From assembly GCA_965237445.1 (NCBI GenBank), contig OZ250142.1:620001-684000 (forward strand): 64,000 bases of DNA, in the 5' to 3' direction. How positions within the stretch are numbered: position 1 is the stretch's first letter; each line of letters opens with the position of its first letter. Shown here in pieces: positions 46,579 through 55,577 of the stretch. The position numbers were made by a program, and so were the translations under genes. The DNA comes from G963668185 sp965237445 (GTDB taxonomy: Bacteria > Chloroflexota > Dehalococcoidia > Lucifugimonadales > G963668185). The notes beneath the pieces were generated by a model that searched no databases, had not been told where the DNA came from, and was given only the letters and a program-made list of their open reading frames with translations.

Positions 46579-46607
46579 TTGACGCTAATAGCGCAGCGTA
46601 CTATTAT
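46579..46607 (+). promoter_or_regulatory. Promoter of the second HigBA-like pair
   Basis: TTGACG (46579-46584) and TATTAT (46602-46607) are exactly 17 bases apart. The expected start near 46614 leaves only about three bases before the GTG start codon at 46617, so the mRNA would be nearly leaderless. Confidence 0.75.
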
Positions 46608-46616
46608 ATTTGACCT

Positions 46617-46898
46617 GTGATTAGGAGCTTCCGCGACCGGGATACTCAGGAAGTCGCCGAGCGGCGGCGCGTTCGCAAGTTTCCACCGGATAACCAGAGA
46701 CGGGCGCAGAGAAAACTGGGGATGCTGAACAACTCTAGAGATCTGAACGATCTGGGAGTCCCCCCAGGAAATCGGTTTGAGGCCCTATCAGGAAATAGAG
46801 CCGGTCAACACAGCATACGCGTCAATAATCAGTGGCGTATCTGCTTCAACTGGGAAGAAGGGAATGCTTATCACGTGGAAATTGTGGACTATCATTGA
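46617..46898 (+). CDS. HigB/RelE-type toxin (copy 2)
   Basis: A 93-residue RelE-superfamily mRNA interferase closely related to the copy at 32047: both share IRSFRDR, the HSIR-N-QWRICF core and the end DYH. The start is a GTG placed three bases after the predicted transcription start, with no ribosome site. The antitoxin gene follows at 26 bases. Confidence 0.88.
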   Translation: MIRSFRDRDTQEVAERRRVRKFPPDNQRRAQRKLGMLNNSRDLNDLGVPPGNRFEALSGNRAGQHSIRVNNQWRICFNWEEGNAYHVEIVDYH

Positions 46899-46924
46899 GT
46901 GCGAGACGGGGAAGGGAATCAACT

Positions 46925-47242
46925 ATGAGTGGGACAATGGGGCACGGCCCAGGAAAGTTACCACCCATTCACCCTGGAGAAGTCCTCAACGAGGAGTTTC
47001 TTAGGCCGATGAAGGTCTCCCAATACAGGTTGGCCAAGGCCATCGGTGTGGACGCGCGCCGTATTCACGCGATCGTTCACGGCGATCGGTCGATCACGGC
47101 AGAGACGGCGTTGCTAATCTCTCGCTTCTTCGGAACATCTGCCGAATTCTGGATGGGGCTACAGAGCCAGTACGAACTAGAGTTGGCTGAAGACACTCTC
47201 TACTACAGGCTGGGCAAGATCACAGCCTTTTCGCCAGAGTAG
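46925..47242 (+). CDS. HigA-type XRE antitoxin (copy 2)
   Basis: A 105-residue HTH antitoxin from the ATG at 46925, after GGAAGGGA. It shows PIHPGEVLNEEFLRPMKVSQYRLAKAIGVD, RIHAIVHGDRSITAETALLISRFFGTSAEFWMGLQ. It is more diverged from copy 1 than the toxins are from each other. An open frame from 46832 overlaps the toxin. Confidence 0.9.
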   Translation: MSGTMGHGPGKLPPIHPGEVLNEEFLRPMKVSQYRLAKAIGVDARRIHAIVHGDRSITAETALLISRFFGTSAEFWMGLQSQYELELAEDTLYYRLGKITAFSPE

Positions 47243-47275
47243 CCCCAGTTACGAAAGTCCTCAAGCCCTGAGGCA

Positions 47276-47507
47276 CTAACGCTCACTGACACGTTCAAAC
47301 GCCACCGTCTCCCCCAGCACATCGACTTCTGCCGTCTTCCAGCCTGCATCAAGCCAGGACCGCGCTTGGACGTGTGTCGCATCGTTAGCCCACCAAGCTT
47401 GGTGACGACGAGCGGAATCGGGAAGTTGAGGCCCGACAACCTTCGAAACTTGGCTAAAAGTCGGGCGCAGTGAAATGTCTGTGCAGCGGATCGTACTTGC
47501 CTGGCAC
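47276..47507 (-). pseudogene. Small conserved protein of unknown function, broken by a one-base insertion
   Basis: From a GTG at 47507 the frame reads VPGKYDPLHRHFTAPDF and meets TAG. Removing one T from the run of four at 47456-47459 lets it continue FSQVSKVVGPQLPDSARRHQ, AWWANDATHVQARSWLDAGWK, TAEVDVLGETVAFERVSER to the TAG at 47276. The A-WW-N and W-x-x-x-G-W pattern is that of a widespread small family (I believe DUF7662). An in-frame TTG at 47513 overlaps the uvrA stop codon, so the gene was probably coupled to uvrA. It is too broken to show as a long open frame. Confidence 0.7.
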
Positions 47508-47509
47508 GA

Positions 47510-50497
47510 TCAAGTAACCGTACTCTTTCGCACGCTGGCCTTGCGGCGACCGTTAGCCTTCTTCTTCAGGACACCCTTGACCTGCGGCAACACGTTGCTC
47601 AAGTAGCGGCCTGTGTGCGAGTCCGGCATTGCGGCGATCTCTTCCGGAGTCCCGGTCCCGACGACGTACCCTCCCTTGTCCCCTGCTCCAGGGCCAAGAT
47701 CGATCACGTAGTCGGCGTTCTTGATCATGTCCAGGTGATGCTCGATCAGGATCACACTGTTGCCGGCTTCGACCAGGCGGTGCAGTACACGCAGCAGGTA
47801 GGCGCAGTCCTCGAACGACAGTCCGGTAGTCGGCTCGTCCAGGATGTAGAGCGTGTTTCCTGTGGCGCGCTTGGATAGCTCCGTGGACAGCTTCACACGC
47901 TGCGCTTCACCGCCGCTGAGCTGCGTCGCCGGCTGGCCGAGGCGGATGTAGCCGAGACCCACGTCATTCATCGTCTGCAGCTTGTTCCTGATCCTCGGAA
48001 TGTTGCCGAAGAATTCCAGGGCTTCGCTTACGGTCATGCTCAGTACGTCCGCGATATGCTTGCCCTTGAATTCGATCTCCAGCGCCTCACGGTTGTACCG
48101 CCTGCCATCACAGATCTCGCAGGGCACCATGACGTCCGGCAGGAACTGCATCTCAATGTTGATATGCCCATCGCCCTTGCACGCCTCGCAGCGTCCGCCC
48201 TTCACATTGAAGGAGAACCTTCCCGGCTTGTAGCCTCGGATGCGCGCCTCCGGAACGGTGGCGAACAGCTCCCGGACGGGCGTGAAGGTGCCAGTGTACG
48301 TGGCGGGGTTGCTTCTGGGCGTGCGGCCGATTGGCGACTGGTCTATGTTGACCACCTTGTCTATGTTTTCGACGCCGAGGATTTCATCAACAGCGCCGGG
48401 CCGATCCCTGGCGTGGTAAAGCTGCTGCGCGAGCTTCTTGTAGAGCGTCTCGTAAATCAGGGTGCTCTTGCCGGAACCGGAAACGCCGGTGATGCAGACG
48501 AGCATCCGAAGGGGGACCTTCACGGTGGCGTTCTTGAGGTTGTTCTGGCGGGCGCCCTTGATGACGATGTGCTTCCCAGAGCCGGTCCGGCGCGTCTCGG
48601 GCATTGGGATGGAGCGCCGTCCTCCAAGGTATTGGCCAGTGATGGAGTTTCGCGCACGGATGATGCTCTTGACAGGGCCAGTGGCTACTATGTGGCCGCC
48701 ATGCTCTCCCGCTCCGGGGCCCAAGTCTACTATGTAATCGGCCGACCTCATGATCGCCTCATCATGCTCAACGATGATCACGGTATTGCCGAGGTCCCGA
48801 AGACCCTTCAGCGTGCCTATGAGCCGAGCATCGTCTACCGGATGCAATCCTACGGACGGCTCGTCGCAGACGTAGAGCACGCCCATGAGCCCGGACCCGA
48901 TTTGGGTTGCCAGCCTGATCCTCTGCGCTTCTCCGCCGCTGAGGGTGGACGCGGTCCGTCCGAGGGTCAGGTAGTCAAGCCCGATGTTCAGCAGGAAGCG
49001 AAGACGAGCCTCGATTTCCTTGAGTATCTGGTCTGCGATGGCCAACTCACGCTCTGTCAGCGTCTCGCTAACGAGGTCCCGCAGTTCCTCCTGCGCCACC
49101 GTCCCGTTTACACTGCCGGTCTCATCCGCTCTCACTGCAGGCTGGCCTGCGATGGCACGGAACCAAGAGAGTGCGGTGCCGATCGATTGCTCCGTAACCT
49201 GCATGATGTTCAGACCGCCGACAGTGACCGCGAGAGCCTCAGGCCTCAGGCGGTTCCCGGCACACCCTTGGCAGGGCCGGGAGGCCATGTACCTCTCGAT
49301 CTCGGTCCTGGAGTAGTCTGACTCGGTCTCGCGGTAGCGCCTTTCAAGATTGTTCACTATGCCCTCGAACGACGTCTTCCAGCGGTACGTCTTGCCCCGG
49401 CGCGTACGGTGGCTGACGGTGATACGCTGGTTGCGATTACCGTAGAGGACCCTGTCCAAGTGTTCCTTGGGCAGGTCTTTTACAGGTGTTCGCGTGGAGA
49501 AGTCGTAGGCACTAGCCAGGCTTTCCAGAAGGCTGGCGAACCACGGAGACTGTGTGCCCGAACGCACCCAGGCCTGCACGGCTCCCTCAGCCAGGCTCAG
49601 GTTCCTGTTAGGGATCACCAGATCGGGGTCTATCTCAAGCCTGTACCCCAGTCCGGTGCACTTGGAACAGGCTCCGTGGGGGTTGTTGAAGCTGAACGTC
49701 CTGGGCTCCAGTTCCCCAAAGCTGATGTTGCAGTGAACGCAGGCAAACTGCTCCGAATACAGCAACTCATCGCCGCCCTGAACGTCCACCAGCACAGCGC
49801 CGCCAGCCATTCTCAGCGCCGTTTCCACCGACTCCGCCACGCGCGAAGGATCGGCCGAGTCGCCCAGGACGAGCCTGTCCACAATTACCTCGATATCGTG
49901 CCACTTCTGCTTGTTGAGGTTGAACTCTTCAGTTAGCTCACGGACTTCTCCATTGACTCTCACGCGTACAAATCCGGAGCGCTTGGCGTCCTCGAAGACC
50001 GGAGTGTGCTCACCCTTTCGCCTGCGGACCATGGGCGCCATTACCTGGATGCGGCTTTCGTCCGGCATCCTCATTATCGAATCGACGATCTGCTGCACCG
50101 TCTGCCGTTCTACGGGGCGGCCGCACTTATAGCAGTGCGGATGGCCAACGCGCGCAAAGAGAAGGCGCAGGTAGTCGAAGACCTCAGTTACTGTTCCCAC
50201 GGTCGATCGGGGATTGTGCGAGACGCCCTTCTGGTCGATGGAGATTGCCGGCGACAGGCCTTCGATGTAATCGACGTCCGGCTTGTCCATGCGTCCGAGG
50301 AACTGCCGGGCGTACGCTGAGAGCGACTCCACATAGCGGCGCTGGCCCTCGGCGTAAATCGTGTCGAAAGCGAGCGAACTCTTGCCGGAACCTGAGACGC
50401 CGGTGATGACGACTAGTTTGTTCCGGGGAATGGTGACGTCGACGTTCTTGAGATTGTGCTCGCGGGCTCCCTGGACCACGATCTTGTCATTGGGCAT
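47510..50497 (-). CDS. uvrA: Excinuclease ABC subunit A
   Basis: UvrA recognises DNA damage with UvrB in nucleotide excision repair. The 995-residue protein is slightly long but complete: Walker A VSGSGKSSLAFDT and VSGSGKSTLIYET, zinc-site cysteines CYKCGRP...CxxC and CEACKGDGHINIEMQFLPDV...CEICDGRRY, signatures LSGGEAQRI and LSGGEAQRV, and LYILDEPTTGLSFEDC. In the last motif the usual H-x-x-D after GL is SFED, a small change. It stands alone except for the broken small gene behind it. Confidence 0.97.
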   Translation of the reverse strand: MPNDKIVVQGAREHNLKNVDVTIPRNKLVVITGVSGSGKSSLAFDTIYAEGQRRYVESLSAYARQFLGRMDKPDVDYIEGLSPAISIDQKGVSHNPRSTVGTVTEVFDYLRLLFARVGHPHCYKCGRPVERQTVQQIVDSIMRMPDESRIQVMAPMVRRRKGEHTPVFEDAKRSGFVRVRVNGEVRELTEEFNLNKQKWHDIEVIVDRLVLGDSADPSRVAESVETALRMAGGAVLVDVQGGDELLYSEQFACVHCNISFGELEPRTFSFNNPHGACSKCTGLGYRLEIDPDLVIPNRNLSLAEGAVQAWVRSGTQSPWFASLLESLASAYDFSTRTPVKDLPKEHLDRVLYGNRNQRITVSHRTRRGKTYRWKTSFEGIVNNLERRYRETESDYSRTEIERYMASRPCQGCAGNRLRPEALAVTVGGLNIMQVTEQSIGTALSWFRAIAGQPAVRADETGSVNGTVAQEELRDLVSETLTERELAIADQILKEIEARLRFLLNIGLDYLTLGRTASTLSGGEAQRIRLATQIGSGLMGVLYVCDEPSVGLHPVDDARLIGTLKGLRDLGNTVIIVEHDEAIMRSADYIVDLGPGAGEHGGHIVATGPVKSIIRARNSITGQYLGGRRSIPMPETRRTGSGKHIVIKGARQNNLKNATVKVPLRMLVCITGVSGSGKSTLIYETLYKKLAQQLYHARDRPGAVDEILGVENIDKVVNIDQSPIGRTPRSNPATYTGTFTPVRELFATVPEARIRGYKPGRFSFNVKGGRCEACKGDGHINIEMQFLPDVMVPCEICDGRRYNREALEIEFKGKHIADVLSMTVSEALEFFGNIPRIRNKLQTMNDVGLGYIRLGQPATQLSGGEAQRVKLSTELSKRATGNTLYILDEPTTGLSFEDCAYLLRVLHRLVEAGNSVILIEHHLDMIKNADYVIDLGPGAGDKGGYVVGTGTPEEIAAMPDSHTGRYLSNVLPQVKGVLKKKANGRRKASVRKSTVT

Positions 50498-50611
50498 GAG
50501 CGGCGGCGCCTCCCGTGGGCCGGAGATGACGTTATGTTACCAGCGCACCGTTGCGGCCTGCGAGAGAATACAGGCGCGCAAGCCGTTCGCTTTGTACTCT
50601 CTTCTTACTTC

Positions 50612-51913
50612 TCAGTGCCACCGTTCCATATGGCGCGCGTGCGTTTGCAAGTAGGCTCCCGGCCCATAGTGGCGATCGTAGAACTCCAGATCCAAGTGGT
50701 GCACCTGGAGATACATCTGCGAGTACATGGCCGGCACGGTGGCCGGAAATCTTCCGAAACGATCGTAGATGTACTGTGCCATGAGCGACACGCACTCAAT
50801 GAACTCGTCCGAATGAGGTTCGACGCTCGACCTTACGGCGGAGCTATCGCGCCACGGGCCGGGCGTGGACTCGTGGAACGGTCCGCCGGGGCCAAACTTG
50901 CGTCTCACATGCGCCTCCACGGCCTCCCGCATGTTTGCAAAGTGTGGCGGGCAGTGGCCCTCGAATACGCCCGGCAGGCCGGTTGGATTCGGGCTCGGCC
51001 AACGCTCGTCCCTGTCATAGCGGAAGCCCAGCCCGCGCACATTTGGGTCATCGGTCGCTCCCATGACTGAGAAGCCGTCGATCCCGCTGTACATCCAGCC
51101 GCCCAGCCCCATGGCCTGAAGCATCAACATTCCCGCATAGCAGGAGATCGAGATCTCCGTCGCGCAGGAAGCCATTGTGTTCCGCTCCATGGAGGTCAAT
51201 TGCGATGGGCTGTCAACGTCAACGAGGTGACTGAATCGGTCCAGGCCGGGGATACGTTCGTCGTTCACGTCGTCATACAGGCAAGAGCCGTTCAGGACCA
51301 TGTAACACATCGACGCGATCAGGTACTGCGCCACGTCGCTGATGGGCATGAGGAGCAGGCTTCCCGGCCTGTTGGCGCACCATGTATTGTGGCTGGCCAC
51401 GTGTGGCTTGGCCGGGGGTACGTCGAGCCGCCGGTCTGAGAGCACGCGGATGCGAGACCGGTGCGCTTCCAGGAACCCGTGCAGGTCAAGCCGCTCGTTT
51501 CCGGGACTCACCAAGGCAGGGGCATCCCGCGTCTCCAGCATGTAGGTCCCGCGGTCGTTCGTAAAGAACAGTTCGGTAGTGTGATATCCCGCTGCTGAAG
51601 GGAATGTGCGGCCTCCCGCTGAGGACGGATAGGCGGGCAACTGCGACGAGTAAAGATCAGTGTGCGGGAGCATGTAGTGCCAGCCCGTGTTTCCCGCGGC
51701 CGCAGTCACGACCAGCATTTCCTCGAGTTCGCTTAGGGGTTCAGGCTCGTGACGTGACTTGAACTCGAACGGGCCGCCGGGAATCGCCGACCCCAATCCA
51801 AACCGCCTCGCCCGCCGGCCATGCAGGGCCTCGATGAAAGGGAAAGACAGGACATCCTCGACACCCTTGGGAAAGGACTCCCGTCCGGCTAGGCCTTCAG
51901 ACACCAGGCTCAA
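50612..51913 (-). CDS. Conserved protein of unknown function, possibly nitroreductase-like
   Basis: A 433-residue protein with no signal peptide or clear membrane helix. The N-terminal EALHGRRARRFGLGSAIPGG and LSELEEMLVVTAAAGNTGW pattern, and a middle segment rich in Gly and Ser, recall FMN-binding nitroreductases, which would mean a flavoprotein. The C-terminal half (GHCPPHFANMREAVEAHVRRKFGPGGPF) is distinct. I do not recognise the family and do not assign a function. Its ATG at 51913 begins MSLVSEGLAGRESFPKGVED. Confidence 0.75.
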   Translation of the reverse strand: MSLVSEGLAGRESFPKGVEDVLSFPFIEALHGRRARRFGLGSAIPGGPFEFKSRHEPEPLSELEEMLVVTAAAGNTGWHYMLPHTDLYSSQLPAYPSSAGGRTFPSAAGYHTTELFFTNDRGTYMLETRDAPALVSPGNERLDLHGFLEAHRSRIRVLSDRRLDVPPAKPHVASHNTWCANRPGSLLLMPISDVAQYLIASMCYMVLNGSCLYDDVNDERIPGLDRFSHLVDVDSPSQLTSMERNTMASCATEISISCYAGMLMLQAMGLGGWMYSGIDGFSVMGATDDPNVRGLGFRYDRDERWPSPNPTGLPGVFEGHCPPHFANMREAVEAHVRRKFGPGGPFHESTPGPWRDSSAVRSSVEPHSDEFIECVSLMAQYIYDRFGRFPATVPAMYSQMYLQVHHLDLEFYDRHYGPGAYLQTHARHMERWH

Positions 51914-51987
51914 CCCCCTTTTCGGCCGCGCCGCGGGGTAGCACTAAGTGTGCATTCGCTATCGCGAAATCGTTAATGTGTCGTCTG

Positions 51988-52404
51988 TTACCCGTCGTCC
52001 GAGCTCCAGAGATGGCAGGCAACATTGCCCGTGACGAGAGGGTACATTCCGTCCACCAGTATCCATGTGATGGATCTGGCCGTGTCACCGGCGGCTTCAG
52101 TTCCTGAAGCGAGTTCGCCAAACCAACTCCAGAAGAACCATATCGCCAGGAGCGCAGCGATGTAGAAAGCTGCGTTGGCACCCAAGTTGCTCCCCGAGAC
52201 GGAGCCGCTGCTCGCCGCACGCCTGCGCATGAAGTTGTACGCCAACGCGATGAGCACTCCCGCAGCCATAATCCAGTTCAGCACGTACCAGATGTCATTG
52301 GTGTCTATGGCGTCTGCATAGAAGTGGGAGAGGGTGAAATGTGCCACGACCACGATTGCGGACGCAAGCATCAGGACCGCCAACAACCTGGGTAGTGTGA
52401 GCAA
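51988..52404 (-). CDS. Small integral membrane protein of unknown function
   Basis: A 138-residue protein with about three to four membrane helices (LLAVLMLASAIVVVAHFTL, YVLNWIMAAGVLIALAY, AAFYIAALLAIWFFWSWF) and an Arg cluster RRR after the second. No family is recognised. It lies 74 bases upstream of the unknown 433-residue protein on the same strand. Confidence 0.65.
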   Translation of the reverse strand: MLTLPRLLAVLMLASAIVVVAHFTLSHFYADAIDTNDIWYVLNWIMAAGVLIALAYNFMRRRAASSGSVSGSNLGANAAFYIAALLAIWFFWSWFGELASGTEAAGDTARSITWILVDGMYPLVTGNVACHLWSSDDG

Positions 52405-52481
52405 TGGTCAACTCTCCTTTCACCGTGGGGTTATCTGGCCGCAGTATACGCGAATGGCCAGTGCCGTTTGCCCCCGGTGCT

Positions 52482-53453
52482 TCAACCTCGAAGACTACTC
52501 GCCAGATCGCGGTTACTTAAGTACCACTGAACCGCCTCCGCGATCCCCGACTCCAAACTCACCTCCGGTCGCCAACCAAGCAGCCTCTCAGCCTTCGTGC
52601 TGTCCGCACAAGTCGAGTCCACGTCAGCGGCGGGCCTCTCAGTTACTTCGATGATGGCCTTTTCCCCCAACTCCGACTCTATCAACTCAATGACCCGGCT
52701 GACGGTAGCAGGTTGACCTCCGCCGAGGTTTATGACCTCGTGGCCCAATGGTCTGATCCCAGCGAGGACTCCGCGCGCCACATCGTCGACGTGTGTAAAG
52801 TCGCGCTCTCCGCCGTCGCCGAAGAGGGTGAGCGGCTCGCCTTCCGCGACGGCCCTCACGAACTTGAAGATAGACATTTCCGGCCGGCCCGCCGGACCGT
52901 ACACGGTGAAGAACCGGAACACGGTTACATCGAGTCCGTGCAGATAGTGGTACGTGTAGCAGAGGTCCTCCGCTGCCTTCTTCGAGGCAGCGTATGGCGA
53001 CAGGGGCATGGACGCGGGCGCTGCTTCGCTGAAGGGCGGGGGCGTGTCGTTACCGTACACACTCGACGTAGACGCCTGCACGACCTTGCCGACTCGGTAC
53101 TCACGGCATAGTTCCAGGAGATTGACCATCCCCAGGTAGTTCGTCTGCGCGTAGACCCAGGGATCCGACACCGACTGCCTGACTCCGGCTCTGGCGGCCA
53201 AGTTAAGTAGCGCGTCAAAACGATCGGCGCCGAACACGTCTGACATGGCCTTGAGGTCGCCAATGTCTGCACATCGGAACGCGAACTGCTCTTCGGACTG
53301 GAGGCGTTCCAGCCGCCATTCCTTGAGCCGCGGATCGTAGCCATCGTTGAGGTCGTCGATGCCGGTCACGCGATGGCCTGCCTCGATCAGCATCTCTGAT
53401 ACGCGCGCGCCAATGAAGCCGGCGCACCCCGTGACTAGGTAATGCTTAGCCAT
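52482..53453 (-). CDS. NAD-dependent sugar epimerase, UDP-glucuronate 4-epimerase-like
   Basis: A 323-residue extended SDR with the cofactor motif VTGCAGFIGARVSEML, NLAARAGVRQSV, SSVYGNDTPPPF and catalytic YAASKKAAEDL. The pattern AGVRxS and PxSPYAASK is close to UDP-glucuronate or UDP-glucose 4-epimerases. It probably makes nucleotide sugars for surface glycans, with the glycosyltransferase gene upstream. Confidence 0.9.
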   Translation of the reverse strand: MAKHYLVTGCAGFIGARVSEMLIEAGHRVTGIDDLNDGYDPRLKEWRLERLQSEEQFAFRCADIGDLKAMSDVFGADRFDALLNLAARAGVRQSVSDPWVYAQTNYLGMVNLLELCREYRVGKVVQASTSSVYGNDTPPPFSEAAPASMPLSPYAASKKAAEDLCYTYHYLHGLDVTVFRFFTVYGPAGRPEMSIFKFVRAVAEGEPLTLFGDGGERDFTHVDDVARGVLAGIRPLGHEVINLGGGQPATVSRVIELIESELGEKAIIEVTERPAADVDSTCADSTKAERLLGWRPEVSLESGIAEAVQWYLSNRDLASSLRG

Positions 53454-53518
53454 GTTCTCTTTGCTCTAATCTTTTCAGACACGTCCGATTGGTGTCTCTT
53501 CCCGAGCGGATCGAATAC

Positions 53519-54754
53519 CTACTCCCCGCGGGTAGGACTGTTCCTCGCCTTCCACAGACTCCGATACTCCTCAACGAACCATTCCGCTACACGGCGGTCG
53601 TCGAACTCACGCTCGGCCTTCGATCTGCCAGCCCTGCCGTACTCCGTCCTGAGTTTTTTGCTCCCAAGAAGGCGATCGATCGCGCGCGCCAGCGACTCTG
53701 AGTCTCTGATCGGCACGAGAAGTCCGTTTCTCTCGTGCTCAACGATCGCTCGAGCCCCTGGAATGTCTGTAGCCACGATTGGCCTTGCCATTGCTGCAGC
53801 CTCGATAAGCACGCGGGGGATGCCCTCAGGATACGCGGTCGGCAAGGCGACTACATCGGAAATCGAAAGTAGCTCGGGCATGTCTTTAATGTGACCAACG
53901 GGCCTGACGATTCCTTCTTGGTGCCAAAACGCCACATCATCGTCTCCTACGGAGTCAGGATTGCCCGGGTCCGGCGACCCGGCCAGGAGGAAGGCCACAT
54001 CGGGCCAGGCACCTCTCAGCGTCCGGGCGGCCTCCACATACTCACCAACGCCTTTGTCCCAAAGCAAACGAGATGCCATGGTTACCACAGGGGAATCTTC
54101 AGGAATTCGAAGCTTCGTTCGCAGCGCAGCCCGCTCTCTCTCCGGCACTGCTTTCGGGCTGAACACGCGTACATCCACGCCGGACCCTCCAGGATTAACT
54201 CTGGCCTTAGAGGTAAACAGGTCGCCCTTCCCAAGGACACGTGCAACGTCTTCCGCCGTCTGAAAGACAAGCCGGTCGGTCAGCAATGAGCAGAACTTGT
54301 ACCAAGCGGAGAGAATCGTTCGCAAAAGGACCCTGGAGGGCTTGGCGGGCGCAAAGGCATATCCAGTTCCCGTGATGCCGCAAACTGCCAATGGCACTCC
54401 GGCAACTGTGGCAGCCACGGCCCCGTACAGATTTGGCTTTACAGTGAAATGTTGGACTACGTCGGGCCTCACACGTCGGTAAATTTGGGCAAGCTCCACA
54501 ATCGCGCGAAGCTCTGAAATTGGACTGAGACTTCTTCTGCCCAAGTTCCACGGAACGAACTCAGCTCCGATGCTTTCAATGTGTTTCGCGTACGGCCCCG
54601 CAGGTGCTATGGCGACCACCTTTACGCCGCTCTCGACAAGGCTCCTCAAGAGTGGAGCTCGAAATCGAAACAGATACGCGTCTGAGTTTGTGACAACGGC
54701 AACGCTGCCGGGGAGGCCGGTCCTCACAGCGGTCTCTGAACTAAGCGGCATCAT
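53519..54754 (-). CDS. Glycosyltransferase family 4 protein
   Basis: A 411-residue GT-B fold enzyme: SVAVVTNSDAYLFRFRAPLLRSLVESG, RPDVVQHFTVKPNLYGAVAA, VCGITGTGYAF and the donor-site motif PEGIPRVLIEAAAMARPIVATDIPG. It resembles PglA/WbpA-type transferases that start with a lipid-linked acceptor. It is 65 bases upstream of the epimerase gene on the same strand, an apparent two-gene unit for surface polysaccharide. Confidence 0.88.
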   Translation of the reverse strand: MMPLSSETAVRTGLPGSVAVVTNSDAYLFRFRAPLLRSLVESGVKVVAIAPAGPYAKHIESIGAEFVPWNLGRRSLSPISELRAIVELAQIYRRVRPDVVQHFTVKPNLYGAVAATVAGVPLAVCGITGTGYAFAPAKPSRVLLRTILSAWYKFCSLLTDRLVFQTAEDVARVLGKGDLFTSKARVNPGGSGVDVRVFSPKAVPERERAALRTKLRIPEDSPVVTMASRLLWDKGVGEYVEAARTLRGAWPDVAFLLAGSPDPGNPDSVGDDDVAFWHQEGIVRPVGHIKDMPELLSISDVVALPTAYPEGIPRVLIEAAAMARPIVATDIPGARAIVEHERNGLLVPIRDSESLARAIDRLLGSKKLRTEYGRAGRSKAEREFDDRRVAEWFVEEYRSLWKARNSPTRGE

Positions 54755-54806
54755 TCAGGGGGAACTCGCATTTTGCGAGTTGCGAATCTCTCTTTCTAAC
54801 ACCCAA

Positions 54807-55511
54807 CTAAGAGAGCGTTTCCATAAACTCGACGATCCACCTGCGTCCGATCTTAAAGAAGTCCTTTGGCACGATTGTTGCGGCTACTATAGTTTCTTTA
54901 GACAATCGTCTTGAACTACGCCGAGAACACCAGACCGTGTAACTCATAAAGTCAATGGCATCAGGGTCAATGTCGATCTCATCGACCATGATCGTTATCT
55001 GAGTCACATTTAAGCTGCCGACCTGTTTTTCTACTGTTGCAGCCCCAACGGTGTCAGCCTCGATGGCAAATCTATGAACCAGCGACGTATGATGAATGTC
55101 TCTAACAGCCCCGATTATTTTCTCCTGTAGATCGCCGATGGGATCCATTCTCATAGTTTCGCGAAGCGCTGGATCGACGCCCCTGACCGCCCGCACTATA
55201 CCTTCGTCCACGCTGCCCATGAACCTCTTCATTCTTGGTAGTAAGCCATAGTTCGAGTCCTGGGTGCTGAAAGTTACTCGATCCAACGTCGACCATGCTT
55301 TCCTACCCGACGGCCTTGGTGCGGTCGGACCAGAAACAGATCCACTGGCTTGCCACGACTGACAATTGTGTATCGGCCACGGATACCCTAAATGGTCAAA
55401 GAACACGCGTGAATCACAGTCACACATGAAAAAGAACACGCTGGCCTTGCAGGCAGGACAGCTAGTGGGGAAAGTGCGCGTGCGGCACCAAGTTCCATGT
55501 GTGGGATACAT
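54807..55511 (-). CDS. Cysteine-rich protein of unknown function
   Basis: A 234-residue protein with an N-terminal zinc-binding-like segment: Cys9, Cys18, Cys21, Cys30, Cys32 and Cys50, around TFPTSCPACKASVFFFMCDC and FDHLGYPWPIHNC. I have an impression that this CPxC...CxC...PWPxHxC pattern recurs in other bacterial hypothetical proteins. The rest is unrecognised (HRFAIEADTVGAATVEKQ is one conserved-looking piece). It has lower GC than the genes beside it. Its neighbours are a glycosyltransferase and a TA pair. Confidence 0.65.
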   Translation of the reverse strand: MYPTHGTWCRTRTFPTSCPACKASVFFFMCDCDSRVFFDHLGYPWPIHNCQSWQASGSVSGPTAPRPSGRKAWSTLDRVTFSTQDSNYGLLPRMKRFMGSVDEGIVRAVRGVDPALRETMRMDPIGDLQEKIIGAVRDIHHTSLVHRFAIEADTVGAATVEKQVGSLNVTQITIMVDEIDIDPDAIDFMSYTVWCSRRSSRRLSKETIVAATIVPKDFFKIGRRWIVEFMETLS

Positions 55512-55577
55512 GAAGCGCCCCTTCAGGGATGAGTCATCTGCATGTGCTCACTAGGTCACCATACGCTGATGGGCCAG

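Noticed and set aside
48056..49321. Long open frame on the plus strand opposite uvrA
   Set aside because: It is a shadow of uvrA: no protein-family features, no ribosome site, and uvrA is complete on the other strand.
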